Shown here piece by piece: positions 8,667 through 17,219 of a stretch of 64,000 nt of DNA (within the stretch, counting starts at the first letter, position 1; every line of letters starts with the position of its first letter). The notes under the pieces were generated by a model that searched no databases, was not told the origin of the DNA, and saw only the letters and a list, made by a program, of their open reading frames with translations. The position numbers and the translations under genes are program-made. Source of the stretch: Ereboglobus luteus (GTDB taxonomy: Bacteria > Verrucomicrobiota > Verrucomicrobiia > Opitutales > Opitutaceae); the NCBI RefSeq assembly GCF_003096195.1, contig NZ_CP023004.1, positions 1,778,501 to 1,842,500 on the forward strand, written 5' to 3'.

Positions 8667-9563
8667 TCAAAATAACTCAATCTGTCCGCTGTAGCGGGTT
8701 TCGGCTTCGGTGCGTGCGGTTTTCATGCCCATTTCTTCCAGGAAGGCGAGGAGTTCGGCGCGGCGGGGCTCCTGGTTTTGTTTTGCGGTGGCGGTGTCGA
8801 GCACGGGGAGCGCGAGGTTGAGCGTGACGAGTTTTAGGTTGAGGCGCAGCAGGTCGATGTTGGCGCGGAGGGCGTCGCGGAAACGTTCGGGCGCGATTGT
8901 GTCGGCGGCCGCGATGATGGCTTCGAGGCCACTGTGTTGCTGGAGCCATTTGACGGCGGTTTTTGGGCCGACGCCCTTGAGTCCGGGAATGTTGTCGGAG
9001 GCGTCGCCGACGAGCGCGAGGTAGTCGGCGATTTGCGAGGGCGGGACGCCAAACTTTTCGACAACTCCCGCGGCATCGAGCTTGCGCCAGCCGAGCTTGG
9101 CGTTGCCGGTCGGCGGGGGGAGCAGGATTTTTATGCGGTCGTTGACGATTTGCGCGAAGTCCTTGTCGGAGCTGACGATCAGGGCGTCGTCCCCGGCGTT
9201 TGCAAACGCGACGGCTTGCGCGGCGAGCAGGTCGTCCGACTCGACACCGTTTTGCTCAATGACGGCGAGGCCCATCGCTCGGCTGAGTGTTTTTAAATGC
9301 GGGATTTGTTTTGCGAGCGCGTCGGGCATTTCCTCGCGTTGCGCCTTGTATTCGGGGTGGAGCGCGAGGCGGTCTTGCGAGCCGCCCAAGTCGAAGAAGA
9401 CGAGTGTGCCGGCGGGGTGTTCCTGGTCGATGAGGCGCCAGATGGATTTTATCCAGCCGTGGAGCGCGTTGGTCGGAAACCCGTCGGGACGCGTGAGCTC
9501 GGGAATCGCGAAGAAGCAGCGGTAGGCGAGGTTAAAACCGTCTATGAGGAGCCATTTGGACAT
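8667..9563 (-). CDS. Stand-alone 5'-3' exonuclease (PIN/H3TH flap-nuclease family)
   Basis: 298 residues homologous to the N-terminal 5'-3' exonuclease domain of DNA polymerase I. Acidic metal ligands are visible in LLIDGFNLAYR, VFFDLGG, VESDDLLAA and IVSSDKDFAQIV. The helix-hairpin-helix DNA-binding motif is ADYLALVGDASDNIPGLKGV followed by GPKTAVKWLQ. The protein stops after this domain with no polymerase, so it is a stand-alone form like ExoIX or the Bacillus YpcP type. It probably trims flaps or RNA primers. Its start is 38 bases from the divergent acyltransferase start, so a promoter region is shared. Confidence 0.9.
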   Translation of the reverse strand: MSKWLLIDGFNLAYRCFFAIPELTRPDGFPTNALHGWIKSIWRLIDQEHPAGTLVFFDLGGSQDRLALHPEYKAQREEMPDALAKQIPHLKTLSRAMGLAVIEQNGVESDDLLAAQAVAFANAGDDALIVSSDKDFAQIVNDRIKILLPPPTGNAKLGWRKLDAAGVVEKFGVPPSQIADYLALVGDASDNIPGLKGVGPKTAVKWLQQHSGLEAIIAAADTIAPERFRDALRANIDLLRLNLKLVTLNLALPVLDTATAKQNQEPRRAELLAFLEEMGMKTARTEAETRYSGQIELF

Positions 9564-9567
9564 GGGC

Positions 9568-9601
9568 GAAATTAGAGATTAGAAATTGGAAATTAGGAAG
9601 G
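9568..9601. repeat. Short word-repeat tract (GAAATTAG / AGAAATTGG words)
   Basis: The 38-base gap between two divergent genes is filled by imperfect copies of GAAATTAG-type words (9568-9601) that are AT-rich and unlike the coding DNA. The AGGAAGG at its right end sits directly before the ATG at 9602, too close to be an ideal ribosome binding site. Confidence 0.6.
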
Positions 9602-11155
9602 ATGAAGAATCGCGCGATGGTTTCATGCCGGAAATCTGGGCGAATTTTCATTTGTCCGAAAACGGAAAAACTCGCTTCACACAAAGCCTCGCGCGCCTTT
9701 TCATCTGTGTTTCGCGTGACACTCCTTTTCCTCAAGATTTTCGGCTGGCTCATTGCGCACACGCCTGAGTTTTTGCTGCATTTCACCGCCTGGCTGCTCG
9801 GCCCGGTGGTGTTGCTCTTGCCCAAGCGCCGGCAAATCGTTTTTTCCAATTTGCATCACGCGTTTCCCGAGAGAGGGCACGCCTGGCATCGCAAGATCGC
9901 CCTCAAGAGCTCGCGCCGGCTCATCGAGACGGGGATGCTTTCGCTCGCGAGCCCGTTCATGTCCGACGCGCGGTTGTGCCGCATCGCGCGCGCCACGCCG
10001 TCGTTTGACGCCGCGCTCGCGCGCCGCATCGCCGAGAATCCCGAATCGCCGGGAGTCATCGGCACGCTGCACCTCGCGTATTGGGAAAGCCTCACGTGGC
10101 TCGCGCTTTTCACGGAATATCGCGGCGAGGTCGGCGTCGTGTTCCGACCGCTCAAAAACAACGATCTCAACACGTGGATAAAATCCACGCGCGAACGCCA
10201 CGGGCTGAGGCTGTTTTCACGGCGCGACGGATTGTTTGAAATTTTCCGCGTCATGAAACGCCGCGGCGTCATCAGCATTCTCTTCGATCAAAACGCCGGC
10301 CACCACGGCGCGCTCACGACATTTCTCGGGCGCGTCTGCTCGACGACGGAGTTTCCCGGGACTCTCGTCGAAAAATACAACGCGCGTCTCACGATCATTT
10401 ATCCGCGCCGCTACGGATTCTGGCGCATCGGCTACGAGTGCGTTGACATCGTCACCGGCGGCAGCGCCATCGACGCCACCATCGCGCTTGACCGCTGGCT
10501 CGAGAACGCGCTCTCCAACGACGACAACATGTGCGCGTCGTGGCTCTGGAGTCACGGGCGCTGGCGCAGCCAGAACTGGCCGACCCTGCGCTTCCGCTTT
10601 CACACGAAAAACGATTATCTCGACGCCGACCTCGCCGCGCACGGTTTCACGCGCGCCACCATGCCGCGAAAAACGCGCGTGTGGGTGCGCTTCCCCGCGG
10701 ACAAAATCGCGCCCGCGCAACTCGCCGCCGCGCTGCCGATCTTTCGCGACTTGCGCCGGTCGCGCCCCGACACGCAACTCACGCTCCTCGCGCCGGCGGG
10801 CGCGCTCGACGCGCTCAAGCCGCTCATCGACGACGGCACCGCCGACTACTTGCGCGAGCTGCCGCGCGGCGCCCTGGCATCGCGTTGTTATTTCAAAAAA
10901 CTCCGCCTCGAATATCCCGACGTGTTTGTGAATCTCGACGAATCCGCGCGCGCCGATCGCGAGGCCAAATCCACGCGCAGCCCGCAGCGCTTCGGCCTCG
11001 CGCGTCCCGGCCAACGCCGCCCGAGCCTCACCGATGTTTACGAGGTCCCCGCTGATTTTCTCGCGACCAATCCCGCCCCCGCCGTGCTCTGGCGAAAACT
11101 CTTCGAACACTTCGGCCTGCCGGAGGAGGGGAAACCTGAAAACCTGAAAGCCTGA
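9602..11155 (+). CDS. LpxL/HtrB-type lipid A acyltransferase fused to a heptosyltransferase-like N-half
   Basis: Residues about 40-310 form a lysophospholipid acyltransferase domain of the LpxL/HtrB type, with a membrane segment at about 42-70. The HX4E catalytic motif reads HLAYWE, and FRPLKNNDLN and ISILFDQNAGHHG follow. These enzymes add secondary acyl chains to Kdo-lipid A. Residues about 355-510 look like the first Rossmann half of a GT9 ADP-heptose:LPS heptosyltransferase (VWVRFP, RSRPDTQLTLLAPAG, EYPDVFVNL, PQRFGLARPGQRRP). The usual WLGD loop is replaced, and the nucleotide-sugar half is absent. The first domain is confident; the second is probably non-catalytic. Start 9602 is the longest; 9620 is possible. 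Confidence 0.82.
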   Translation: MKNRAMVSCRKSGRIFICPKTEKLASHKASRAFSSVFRVTLLFLKIFGWLIAHTPEFLLHFTAWLLGPVVLLLPKRRQIVFSNLHHAFPERGHAWHRKIALKSSRRLIETGMLSLASPFMSDARLCRIARATPSFDAALARRIAENPESPGVIGTLHLAYWESLTWLALFTEYRGEVGVVFRPLKNNDLNTWIKSTRERHGLRLFSRRDGLFEIFRVMKRRGVISILFDQNAGHHGALTTFLGRVCSTTEFPGTLVEKYNARLTIIYPRRYGFWRIGYECVDIVTGGSAIDATIALDRWLENALSNDDNMCASWLWSHGRWRSQNWPTLRFRFHTKNDYLDADLAAHGFTRATMPRKTRVWVRFPADKIAPAQLAAALPIFRDLRRSRPDTQLTLLAPAGALDALKPLIDDGTADYLRELPRGALASRCYFKKLRLEYPDVFVNLDESARADREAKSTRSPQRFGLARPGQRRPSLTDVYEVPADFLATNPAPAVLWRKLFEHFGLPEEGKPENLKA

Positions 11156-11250
11156 AGGCTGAAAACGGAATTCCCGGGGCCTCCAAAATTTCCGCCTGCG
11201 CGCCTTTTGCATTTTCTTTCAACCTTCAGTCATTCAGCCTTTCTCTTCCC

Positions 11251-12171
11251 GTGCTTCTCTCCGTCAAAGATCTTCGCACTTATTTTCACACGCGCAGCGG
11301 TGTGTATCGCGCGGTTGACGGCGTGAGTTTTGATCTGGAGCGCGGCGAGACGCTCGGCATCGTCGGCGAGTCCGGTTCGGGAAAATCCGTCACGTGCTAT
11401 TCGCTCATGGGCCTCGTCCCGCAACCGCCGGGACGCATTGAAAGCGGCGTGGCGATGTTCGACGGCGTTGACCTGCTCCACTGCGCGCCGCGCCGGTTGC
11501 AGTCGATCCGCGGCAAGCGCATCTCGATGATTTTTCAGGATCCGATGACCTCGCTCAATCCCTACCTGCGCATCAGCGAGCAACTCATCGAGCCGCTCAT
11601 CATCCACGAAAAAATCTCCCGCAAGGCCGCGCTTGCCCGCGGGCTCGAAATGCTCGAGGCCGTCGGCATCAACGACGCCGCGAAACGCATTCACTATCAC
11701 CCGCACGAGTTTTCCGGAGGCATGCGCCAGCGCGTCATGATTGCGATGGCGCTCATCACGCGCCCCGAACTCCTCATCGCAGACGAACCCACCACGGCGC
11801 TCGACGTGACCGTGCAGGCGCAGATTTTGGAGCTCATTAAAAAAATGCAGAAGGAGTCCGGCATGGCCGTGGTCTTCATCACGCACGACCTCGGCGTCGT
11901 CTCCGGCCTCTGCGACCGCGTGCAAGTCATGTATGCCGGACGCATCGTCGAAACCGCCGACACGCGCACACTCTTTTACCAGCCGAAGCACCCCTACACA
12001 ATCGGCCTGCAACGCTCGATCCCCTCGCTGCAACAAAAAGGCCGCGAACTTTTCACGATCAAGGGACTTCCCCCGACATATCAAAAAACTTCACCGGCTG
12101 CGCCTTCGCCGAACGTTGCGAACTTGCCAGGGAAAGCTGCCGCCAACAACAACCCGGACTCAAACCCGTAA
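11251..12171 (+). CDS. oppD: Oligopeptide/dipeptide ABC transporter ATP-binding protein, C-terminus frameshifted
   Basis: OppD-type ATPase energising peptide import. It has Walker A GESGSGKSV, Q-loop IFQDPMTSLNPY, signature FSGGMRQRV and Walker B LLIADEPTTALD, and starts at GTG 11251. The reading frame ends at 12171 with an atypical Pro/Asn-rich tail. The conserved family C-terminus (FTGCAFAERCELARESC, later HQQACLRV) is intact in the -1 frame from 12090 and would stop at 12221. The shift lies at A6 (12083-12088); seven A would restore it. So this is a one-base deletion, a sequencing error or, less likely, slippage. It is followed by oppF; no permease or binding-protein gene is adjacent. Confidence 0.9.
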   Translation: MLLSVKDLRTYFHTRSGVYRAVDGVSFDLERGETLGIVGESGSGKSVTCYSLMGLVPQPPGRIESGVAMFDGVDLLHCAPRRLQSIRGKRISMIFQDPMTSLNPYLRISEQLIEPLIIHEKISRKAALARGLEMLEAVGINDAAKRIHYHPHEFSGGMRQRVMIAMALITRPELLIADEPTTALDVTVQAQILELIKKMQKESGMAVVFITHDLGVVSGLCDRVQVMYAGRIVETADTRTLFYQPKHPYTIGLQRSIPSLQQKGRELFTIKGLPPTYQKTSPAAPSPNVANLPGKAAANNNPDSNP

Positions 12172-12189
12172 CCCCCGAGCACCAACAAG

Positions 12190-12284
12190 CCTGCCTGCGC
12201 GTGCAGGCAGGCGAAATTTGAAACCGCCTGATTAGCCCGATCCGTCCTATCAATCCAAAATCCCCAATCCAAAATCCAAAATTT
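12190..12284. repeat. Hairpin plus AATCCAAAATCC word-repeat tract
   Basis: A strong hairpin (GCCTGCCTGC with GCAGGCAGGC, 12190-12213) overlaps the frameshifted end of oppD. It is followed at 12251-12284 by tandem imperfect copies of the word AATCCAAA, directly before the oppF start. Confidence 0.65.
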
Positions 12285-12289
12285 ATCTC

Positions 12290-13282
12290 ATGCCGCCCAT
12301 CCTCGAACTCCGTGACGTCAAGACGCACTTCCCCGTGCATCAGGGGTTCCTCGTGCGCCGCAACGCCGGCGCGGTGAAGGCGGTCGACGGCGTCAACCTC
12401 GCGCTCGCGCGCGGCGAGGTGCTCGGGCTGGTCGGCGAATCCGGCTGCGGTAAATCCACGCTCGCGCGCACGATCATGCAGCTCGTGCCCACCACGGACG
12501 GCGCGGTTATTCTCGAGGGCAAAAATCTCACCACGGGCGGCGCGGACGAAATCGGCGCCGTGCGGCGCGACATGCAGATGGTTTTTCAAGACCCCTACGC
12601 GTCGCTCAACCCGCGCATGACGGTGCACGACACCATCGCCGAGCCGCTCCTTGTGCACCGCGTGTGCGCGCCCGCCGAAGTCACGCCGCGCGTCGCCGAA
12701 CTCATGACGCTCGTCGGCCTCGCGCCGCGCTTCATGCAGAAATATCCGCACGAATTTTCCGGCGGACAACTCCAGCGCATCGCCATTGCCCGTGCCCTCG
12801 CGCTCAATCCGAAAATCATCATCGCCGACGAACCCGTCTCGGCGCTCGACGTTTCCATCCAGGCGCAAATCCTCAACCTCCTCTCGCAGCTCGTGCGCAA
12901 GATGAACCTCAGCCTGATCTTCATCGCGCACGACCTCTCCGTTGTGAAGCACATCTCCGATCGCGTGGCCGTCATGTATCTCGGCAAAATCGTCGAGCTC
13001 GGCCCGGCGGTCGATGTGATCGAGCACCCGCGCCATCCCTACACGCGCGCGCTCATCAGCGCCATCCCCACGCCCAACCCCGACGTCGAGCGCGCGCGCA
13101 AACGCATCGTCCTGCCCGGCGATCCGCCCTCGCCTATCAACCCGCCGCGCGGCTGCGCGTTTCACCCGCGCTGCCCGCACGCGCAGGAACGCTGCCAGGC
13201 CGCCGTGCCGCCGCTCGAAAAACTCGAGGCCGGCGACAACCGCGAAGTCGCCTGCATCCGCGCCGAGGAAATCTGGCAGTGA
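12290..13282 (+). CDS. oppF: Oligopeptide/dipeptide ABC transporter ATP-binding protein
   Basis: 330-residue partner of OppD. Visible motifs are Walker [13 protein letters not shown]-loop [13 protein letters not shown], signature [15 protein letters not shown], Walker [16 protein letters not shown]-loop FIAHDLSVV, and the family C-terminal cysteine segment [15 protein letters not shown]. This intact C-terminus is a useful comparison for the frameshifted one in oppD. OppD and OppF form the heterodimeric ATPase of type I peptide importers. The permeases and solute-binding protein must be encoded elsewhere. The stop overlaps the next gene's GTG by four bases, so translation is probably coupled. 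Confidence 0.95.
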   Translation: MPPILELRDVKTHFPVHQGFLVRRNAGAVKAVDGVNLALARGEVLGLVGESGCGKSTLARTIMQLVPTTDGAVILEGKNLTTGGADEIGAVRRDMQMVFQDPYASLNPRMTVHDTIAEPLLVHRVCAPAEVTPRVAELMTLVGLAPRFMQKYPHEFSGGQLQRIAIARALALNPKIIIADEPVSALDVSIQAQILNLLSQLVRKMNLSLIFIAHDLSVVKHISDRVAVMYLGKIVELGPAVDVIEHPRHPYTRALISAIPTPNPDVERARKRIVLPGDPPSPINPPRGCAFHPRCPHAQERCQAAVPPLEKLEAGDNREVACIRAEEIWQ

Positions 13283-14037
13283 AAATCGACCTCCCCGACA
13301 ACGGCGGCAACGCCACGCAAACCGCGCCCGCGCGGCGTCCCGCGTTTCACCGCGCGCTGCACCGAGCCACCGACCGCACGCGCCCCTCGATTTGGAAATA
13401 CGATTATCTCGTGCTCTCCAAGCTTGCCGAAAACATCAACGAACTTTTCACGCAGACCGTCGCGGAGCTCTCGGAGTCACCGCGCAAAATCGCGCTCGAT
13501 GCCGGTTGCGAGCAAAGCCCGTATAAAAAACTTTTCGAGGCGCGCGGCTGGAAACTGGAGACGCTCGACATCGCGCCCGGCCCCGGAGTCGACCACGTCG
13601 GCACGGTTGAGCAAACCGGACTGCCCGCGGATGGTTTTGATTTTGTGCTCTGCACCGAAGTCATCGAGCACAGCGCGCAGCCATGGGCGGCGATGCGCGA
13701 GTTGCGCCGCATCCTGCGCCCCGGAGGACGCCTGCTTTTCAGCGTGCCGCACGTGTGGTTCTATCATCCGCATCCGGCGGATCACTGGCGATTCACGCAG
13801 CAAGGCGTGGCGCGGCTCGCCGTCGATTCCGGGTTCGAGATTGAAACACTCCTTTCGCGCGGCGGTTCCGCGGCGGCGTTTTTCCAAATCATGAACATGT
13901 ATCTGTTCGGCGCTCTCGGCGTCTTTGGCGCGCCGCTGTATCTGATGAACAACATCGCCGGCGCGCTGTTCGACAAGTTGTCCGGCAACACCAAACTCTG
14001 CCTCGGCTTCGCCGCGCTGTGCCGGAAACCGGAGTGA
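13279..14037 (+). CDS. Class I SAM-dependent methyltransferase
   Basis: 252 residues from a GTG at 13279 that overlaps the oppF stop (GTGA). Motif I is [14 protein letters not shown], an unusual DAGCExSP instead of DxGxGxG but of a kind seen in methyltransferase type 11 proteins. The acidic loop [17 protein letters not shown] and post-motif [20 protein letters not shown] are typical for this fold, and the DHWRFT element is common in surface-polysaccharide methyltransferases. A hydrophobic stretch near residues 195-230 may contact the membrane. The substrate is unknown. Coupling to oppF is positional only. Confidence 0.85.
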   Translation: MKIDLPDNGGNATQTAPARRPAFHRALHRATDRTRPSIWKYDYLVLSKLAENINELFTQTVAELSESPRKIALDAGCEQSPYKKLFEARGWKLETLDIAPGPGVDHVGTVEQTGLPADGFDFVLCTEVIEHSAQPWAAMRELRRILRPGGRLLFSVPHVWFYHPHPADHWRFTQQGVARLAVDSGFEIETLLSRGGSAAAFFQIMNMYLFGALGVFGAPLYLMNNIAGALFDKLSGNTKLCLGFAALCRKPE

Positions 14038-14134
14038 ACGCCGGCGTCCGCTGGCTTTTGAGCATGCCAGAAACACGGATGGGGAATCTGCGTTAAGGAA
14101 GTCGCGTCTTCTTGTCGTGCGTGTTTATAAAAAT

Positions 14135-14162
14135 AAAAAAGCGGCGGAAAAAATTCCGCCGC
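14135..14162 (-). terminator. Rho-independent terminator of the Ldh-type dehydrogenase gene
   Basis: A perfect 9-bp GC stem (14141-14149 with 14154-14162) has a four-base loop and is followed on the minus strand by a T-rich run (14140 down to about 14129). It lies 20 bases after the minus-strand frame end at 14182, and closer still to the restored stop at 14198. Confidence 0.88.
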
Positions 14163-14181
14163 CGTGTGAGCATTGTGAATG

Positions 14182-15294
14182 TTAAAAACTGTTTTGTTTA
14201 GAACGACACTGTTTTGAGCGAGGCAATATCCCAGAGGGGCTGCTTCGCCTCGGTGGCGAGTTCGTTGAACGCGTCGATTTCGGCTTTGCTGAAGAGGAGG
14301 CCGCCGGCTGCCGCCGTTTTCTTCGCGAACTCCGCCTCGATCTGGCCGGGGAGGATGCACTTGTCGTTGCCGTGGCCGAGGATGTCCCGAGGACGGCTTT
14401 CACGTTTTGCGATTGCGTGCGGCCCTTGGCAAACGCGCCGCCGCTGATCGCGTCGGGATGGATGACTTGGAAGTAGAAGCAGCAGGTGCCCTTGTCGCCC
14501 TCGGAGACTTGTTCCCAGCGGTTGCGGATTGTCGGGAGCGAGCCGCCGATCATGCCGCCGACGAGTTCGTTGATGAGCGAGAGGCCGTAGCCTTTGTGCG
14601 CGCCGAAGGGCATGAGCGACTTCGCTTTCGCGGGGTCGGTGGTCGGGTTGCCGTCGGCGTCAACGGCGGCGTTGGGCGGCAGTTGTTTTCCTTCGCGCAG
14701 GAGTTGTTGCACGCGGCCCATGGCGACGACCGATGTCGCCCAGTCGATCACGATCGGGAAGCCGATGGCGTCGGTGGTGGGGAAACCCCACGAGTGCGGA
14801 TTGGTGCCGAGCGTGGGAAATTTTCCGCCGAAGGGAACGACTTCGGCGAGCGCGGCCGTGCAGTTCGTGTAGGCGTAGTAACCGCGGCGCGCGGCGTCCA
14901 TCACGTAGCCGCCGCCCCAGAGATAGTGGAAGGCGTTATCAACGACAACGGTGCCGGTGCCGTATTGGTCGGCGAGTTTCATGGCGGCGTCCATGGCGCG
15001 GTAGGCGGTGGCCTGGCCGAGTTTTTTGTTGGCGTTCCAGATTTTCGTCGCGGCGAAGCGGGAGGGTTTCTCCTCGATTTGCGCGCCGGGCACGCAGCCT
15101 TTCGAGCCGGAGCCGAAGAGGTGGTCGAGGTGGAGGGCCTTGATGCCGTTGTGCGTGCGGATGCCGTGGCGCGTGGCGTCGGCGCAGAAGCGCGCGGCCT
15201 CGCCGGACTCGTCGGCATGGAAGCCACGGTGCATGTAGGCGGCGGCGACGAGGTCGTTATGCTGTTTTTCGGGAACGATGTAGTAGGTTTCCAT
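14182..15294 (-). CDS. Ldh2/malate-lactate-type dehydrogenase, C-terminus frameshifted
   Basis: NAD(P)-dependent oxidoreductase of the type 2 malate/L-lactate dehydrogenase family (relatives act on malate, sulfolactate, ureidoglycolate or diketogulonate). Conserved parts include ATRHGIRTHNG, VDNAFHYLWGGGYVMDAA, TNCTAALAEVVPFGG and FGAHKGYGLSLINELV. After NVKAVLG the frame degenerates into a Ser/Arg-rich tail. In the next frame the family motif DILGHGNDKCILPGQ and a normal C-terminus ending SLKTVSF are intact and stop at 14198. One base is missing from the GGG at 14386-14388 (minus strand). The protein is therefore functional only if this is a sequencing error. It follows the 2-hydroxyacid dehydrogenase gene on the same strand. 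Confidence 0.87.
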   Translation of the reverse strand: METYYIVPEKQHNDLVAAAYMHRGFHADESGEAARFCADATRHGIRTHNGIKALHLDHLFGSGSKGCVPGAQIEEKPSRFAATKIWNANKKLGQATAYRAMDAAMKLADQYGTGTVVVDNAFHYLWGGGYVMDAARRGYYAYTNCTAALAEVVPFGGKFPTLGTNPHSWGFPTTDAIGFPIVIDWATSVVAMGRVQQLLREGKQLPPNAAVDADGNPTTDPAKAKSLMPFGAHKGYGLSLINELVGGMIGGSLPTIRNRWEQVSEGDKGTCCFYFQVIHPDAISGGAFAKGRTQSQNVKAVLGTSSATATTSASSPARSRRSSRRKRRQPAASSSAKPKSTRSTNSPPRRSSPSGILPRSKQCRSKQNSF

Positions 15295-15300
15295 TGGTAA

Positions 15301-15397
15301 AGGAGTCAGAATACAGGAGTCAGGAGTCAGAATGCAGAAGGCTTAAAGATGCCGAAGGTTTTTTCTCCTGGCTCCTGACTCCTGTATTCTGACTCCT
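15301..15397. repeat. 26-bp perfect inverted repeat built of AGGAGTCAG words
   Basis: Arms 15301-15326 and 15372-15397 are exact reverse complements with a 45-base spacer. Each arm is itself made of the word AGGAGTCAG or AGGAGT in tandem. It fills the gap between the two dehydrogenase genes (minus strand) and could form a long hairpin in their shared mRNA. Confidence 0.88.
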
Positions 15398-15404
15398 ATG
15401 TATT

Positions 15405-16361
15405 TCAGAATTTATTCGCTTGGTTGACGATTTTGCCTTCGAGGAAGGATTTGTAGTTCGAGACGCAGCAGCTCGCCTGGCGCACGACGCTTTCGTAGGT
15501 GCGCGAGCCGATGTGCGGCGTGATGACGACATTCGGGAGCTTGAGCAGCGGGTGATCGGCGGGGGGCGGTTCTTGGTCGAGCACGTCGGCGCCGTAGCCG
15601 CCGAGCTGGCCGGAATTGAGCGCCTCAACGAGGTCGGCGGTGTGCACGATTTCGCCGCGGGCGCAGTTGAGGATGATCGCGCCTTTTTTCATCGTGGCGA
15701 TGGACTTGGCGTTGATCATGTCGCGCGTCTCGGGGGTGAGGTTTGTGTGCAGCGAAATGTAGTCGGCGGCGGCGAAGATTTCCTCCTTTGTGGCGGCGCG
15801 CCTGACGTTGTGCTGCGCGGCGAAGGCTTCGTCCCAGTAGACGTCGAAGGCGATCACTTCCATGCCGAAGGCGCGGGCGCGGATGGCGACTTCCTTGCCG
15901 ATGCGGCCGAGGCCGACGATGCCGATGGTTTTGGCGAGGAGCTCATGGCCGGTTTTGCGTTTCCAGCCGCCGGAGCGGGTGGAATCGCAATGGAAGAGGA
16001 GTTGTTTTTCGAGCGCGAGCAGGAGCAGGAATGTGTGCTCGGCCACGGTGGTGTGGTTCACGCCGGGGGTGAAGAGCACGGGGATTTTTTTCGCGCTGGC
16101 GTGGGCGACGTCGATCTTGTCGAGGCCGATGCCGTATTTGCTGATGACCTTGAGGCGCGGGAGCGACTTGTCGATGACGGCGGCGGTGATGGCGTCGTCG
16201 CCGCAGAGGAAGGCGTCGAATTCGCCCGCGAGCTCGAGCATGCGCGACTCAGGGAGCGGGCCGCGTTCGCGGACAACTTCGACGCCGAGGCCGGCGAGCA
16301 TGTCGTGATGGGCTCCGGGCGTGTCTTGGAATGAGGTGGTGGTGAGGAGGACGCGTGTCAT
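15405..16361 (-). CDS. D-isomer-specific 2-hydroxyacid dehydrogenase (phosphoglycerate-dehydrogenase-like)
   Basis: 318 residues. The Rossmann NAD-binding motif is GIVGLGRIGKEVA. Catalytic residues appear in order: Arg in NCARGEIVH, Glu in GADVLDQEPPP and His in VITPHIGSRT. It lacks the C-terminal ACT domain of long SerA, so it is a short-form enzyme whose 2-hydroxyacid substrate cannot be named from sequence. The next gene on the strand is a type 2 malate/lactate dehydrogenase; a pair of dehydrogenases of opposite stereochemistry can interconvert enantiomers of a hydroxyacid, as described for sulfolactate. Application here is a hypothesis only. Confidence 0.9.
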   Translation of the reverse strand: MTRVLLTTTSFQDTPGAHHDMLAGLGVEVVRERGPLPESRMLELAGEFDAFLCGDDAITAAVIDKSLPRLKVISKYGIGLDKIDVAHASAKKIPVLFTPGVNHTTVAEHTFLLLLALEKQLLFHCDSTRSGGWKRKTGHELLAKTIGIVGLGRIGKEVAIRARAFGMEVIAFDVYWDEAFAAQHNVRRAATKEEIFAAADYISLHTNLTPETRDMINAKSIATMKKGAIILNCARGEIVHTADLVEALNSGQLGGYGADVLDQEPPPADHPLLKLPNVVITPHIGSRTYESVVRQASCCVSNYKSFLEGKIVNQANKF

Positions 16362-16537
16362 GGGTGTGTGCGGCGGGTTGGGTTTTGGCGTTGGTAAAGG
16401 AGTGTTATTAGAAACTAAGACAGGTGTATTTGGAAGCCCAAAACAAGGTCGCGCGTGGTGTTTTTGGACGACAGGGGATGTCGCGGGTGTTCAGTTTGGG
16501 GAGGAATGGGCGGCGCTGCCGCGCCCGGGTTTGCGCG

Positions 16538-16572
16538 CAAAAAAAGACGGAGCCTTTTTGAGGGCTCCGTCT
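16538..16572 (-). terminator. Rho-independent terminator of the RRM-protein gene
   Basis: A perfect 10-bp stem (16545-16554 with 16563-16572) is followed on the minus strand by a run of T (complement of the A run at 16539-16545). It lies about 55 bases after the stop at 16627. Confidence 0.85.
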
Positions 16573-16626
16573 TCGTTTTAAAATCGATTTTGTTAGTGAA
16601 TCGTTTTTCTGGTCGGGTGCTTTGGA

Positions 16627-16983
16627 TTAGTCGCGGCGATCGCGACCGCCGCCGAAGCCGCCACGACGTTCACGACCGCCGAAGCCGCCGCGTCCGCCGC
16701 CGCCACCGAAGGAACGGCCACCGCCTTCTTCCTTGGGACGAGCTTCATTGACTGTGAGGGTCCGGCCGCCGAGATCGACGCCGTTCATCTTTTCCGCCGC
16801 GAGTTTTGCCTCTTCGGGGGTGCCCATGGTCACGAACGCAAAGCCGCGGGGGCGGCCGCTCATCTTGTCCATGGCGACGTAGACGTCGGTCACTGAACCG
16901 AATTGGCCGAAAGCGGCGCGGAGTTCGTCTTCAGTTGTCTTGAAAGACATATTGCCGACGTAGAGTTTTGAATTACCTGTCAT
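16627..16983 (-). CDS. Glycine-rich RRM RNA-binding protein
   Basis: 118 residues. A single RNA-recognition motif spans about residues 4-80, with RNP2 KLYVGNMSF and RNP1 RGFAFVTM. It is followed by a Gly/Arg-rich tail of FGG and RGG units. The architecture matches bacterial and plant cold-inducible RNA-binding proteins, which act as RNA chaperones. The ATG at 16983 begins [11 protein letters not shown], a standard N-terminus; an ATG at 17034 would add an unrelated 17 residues. A 236-base upstream gap could hold a long 5' UTR, as in cold-shock genes, but no element was identified. It has its own terminator. Confidence 0.9.
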   Translation of the reverse strand: MTGNSKLYVGNMSFKTTEDELRAAFGQFGSVTDVYVAMDKMSGRPRGFAFVTMGTPEEAKLAAEKMNGVDLGGRTLTVNEARPKEEGGGRSFGGGGGRGGFGGRERRGGFGGGRDRRD

Positions 16984-17219
16984 ATTTATCTGAGTTCGTA
17001 GAGCGAGCGTGGCTGCCAGTCCGTTCCCGACCATCGGGTTTCGAAATCATCACTCGAACAACTGCGCTCTCCTGACGACTCACCAGTTTCTGTTGACCTA
17101 ACGTTTCTCTAACGAGACGGCGCAGCACATAGAACCGGGATGCAAAAGCAAGGGTATTTTGTTTTGGCAATGGCGGCTGGCGGATTACGCTGGAAGGCTT
17201 TATTGTTAAAATTCTCCTC

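Noticed and set aside
12083-12092. Programmed -1 frameshifting in oppD
   Set aside because: No downstream stimulatory structure specific to the site is evident, other opp ATPases need no frameshift, and two other genes here show the same homopolymer-loss pattern.
16362-16626. 86-98 codon plus-strand frames between the dehydrogenase and RRM genes
   Set aside because: They run through the RRM gene's terminator and antisense to its Gly-rich tail; no coding signal.
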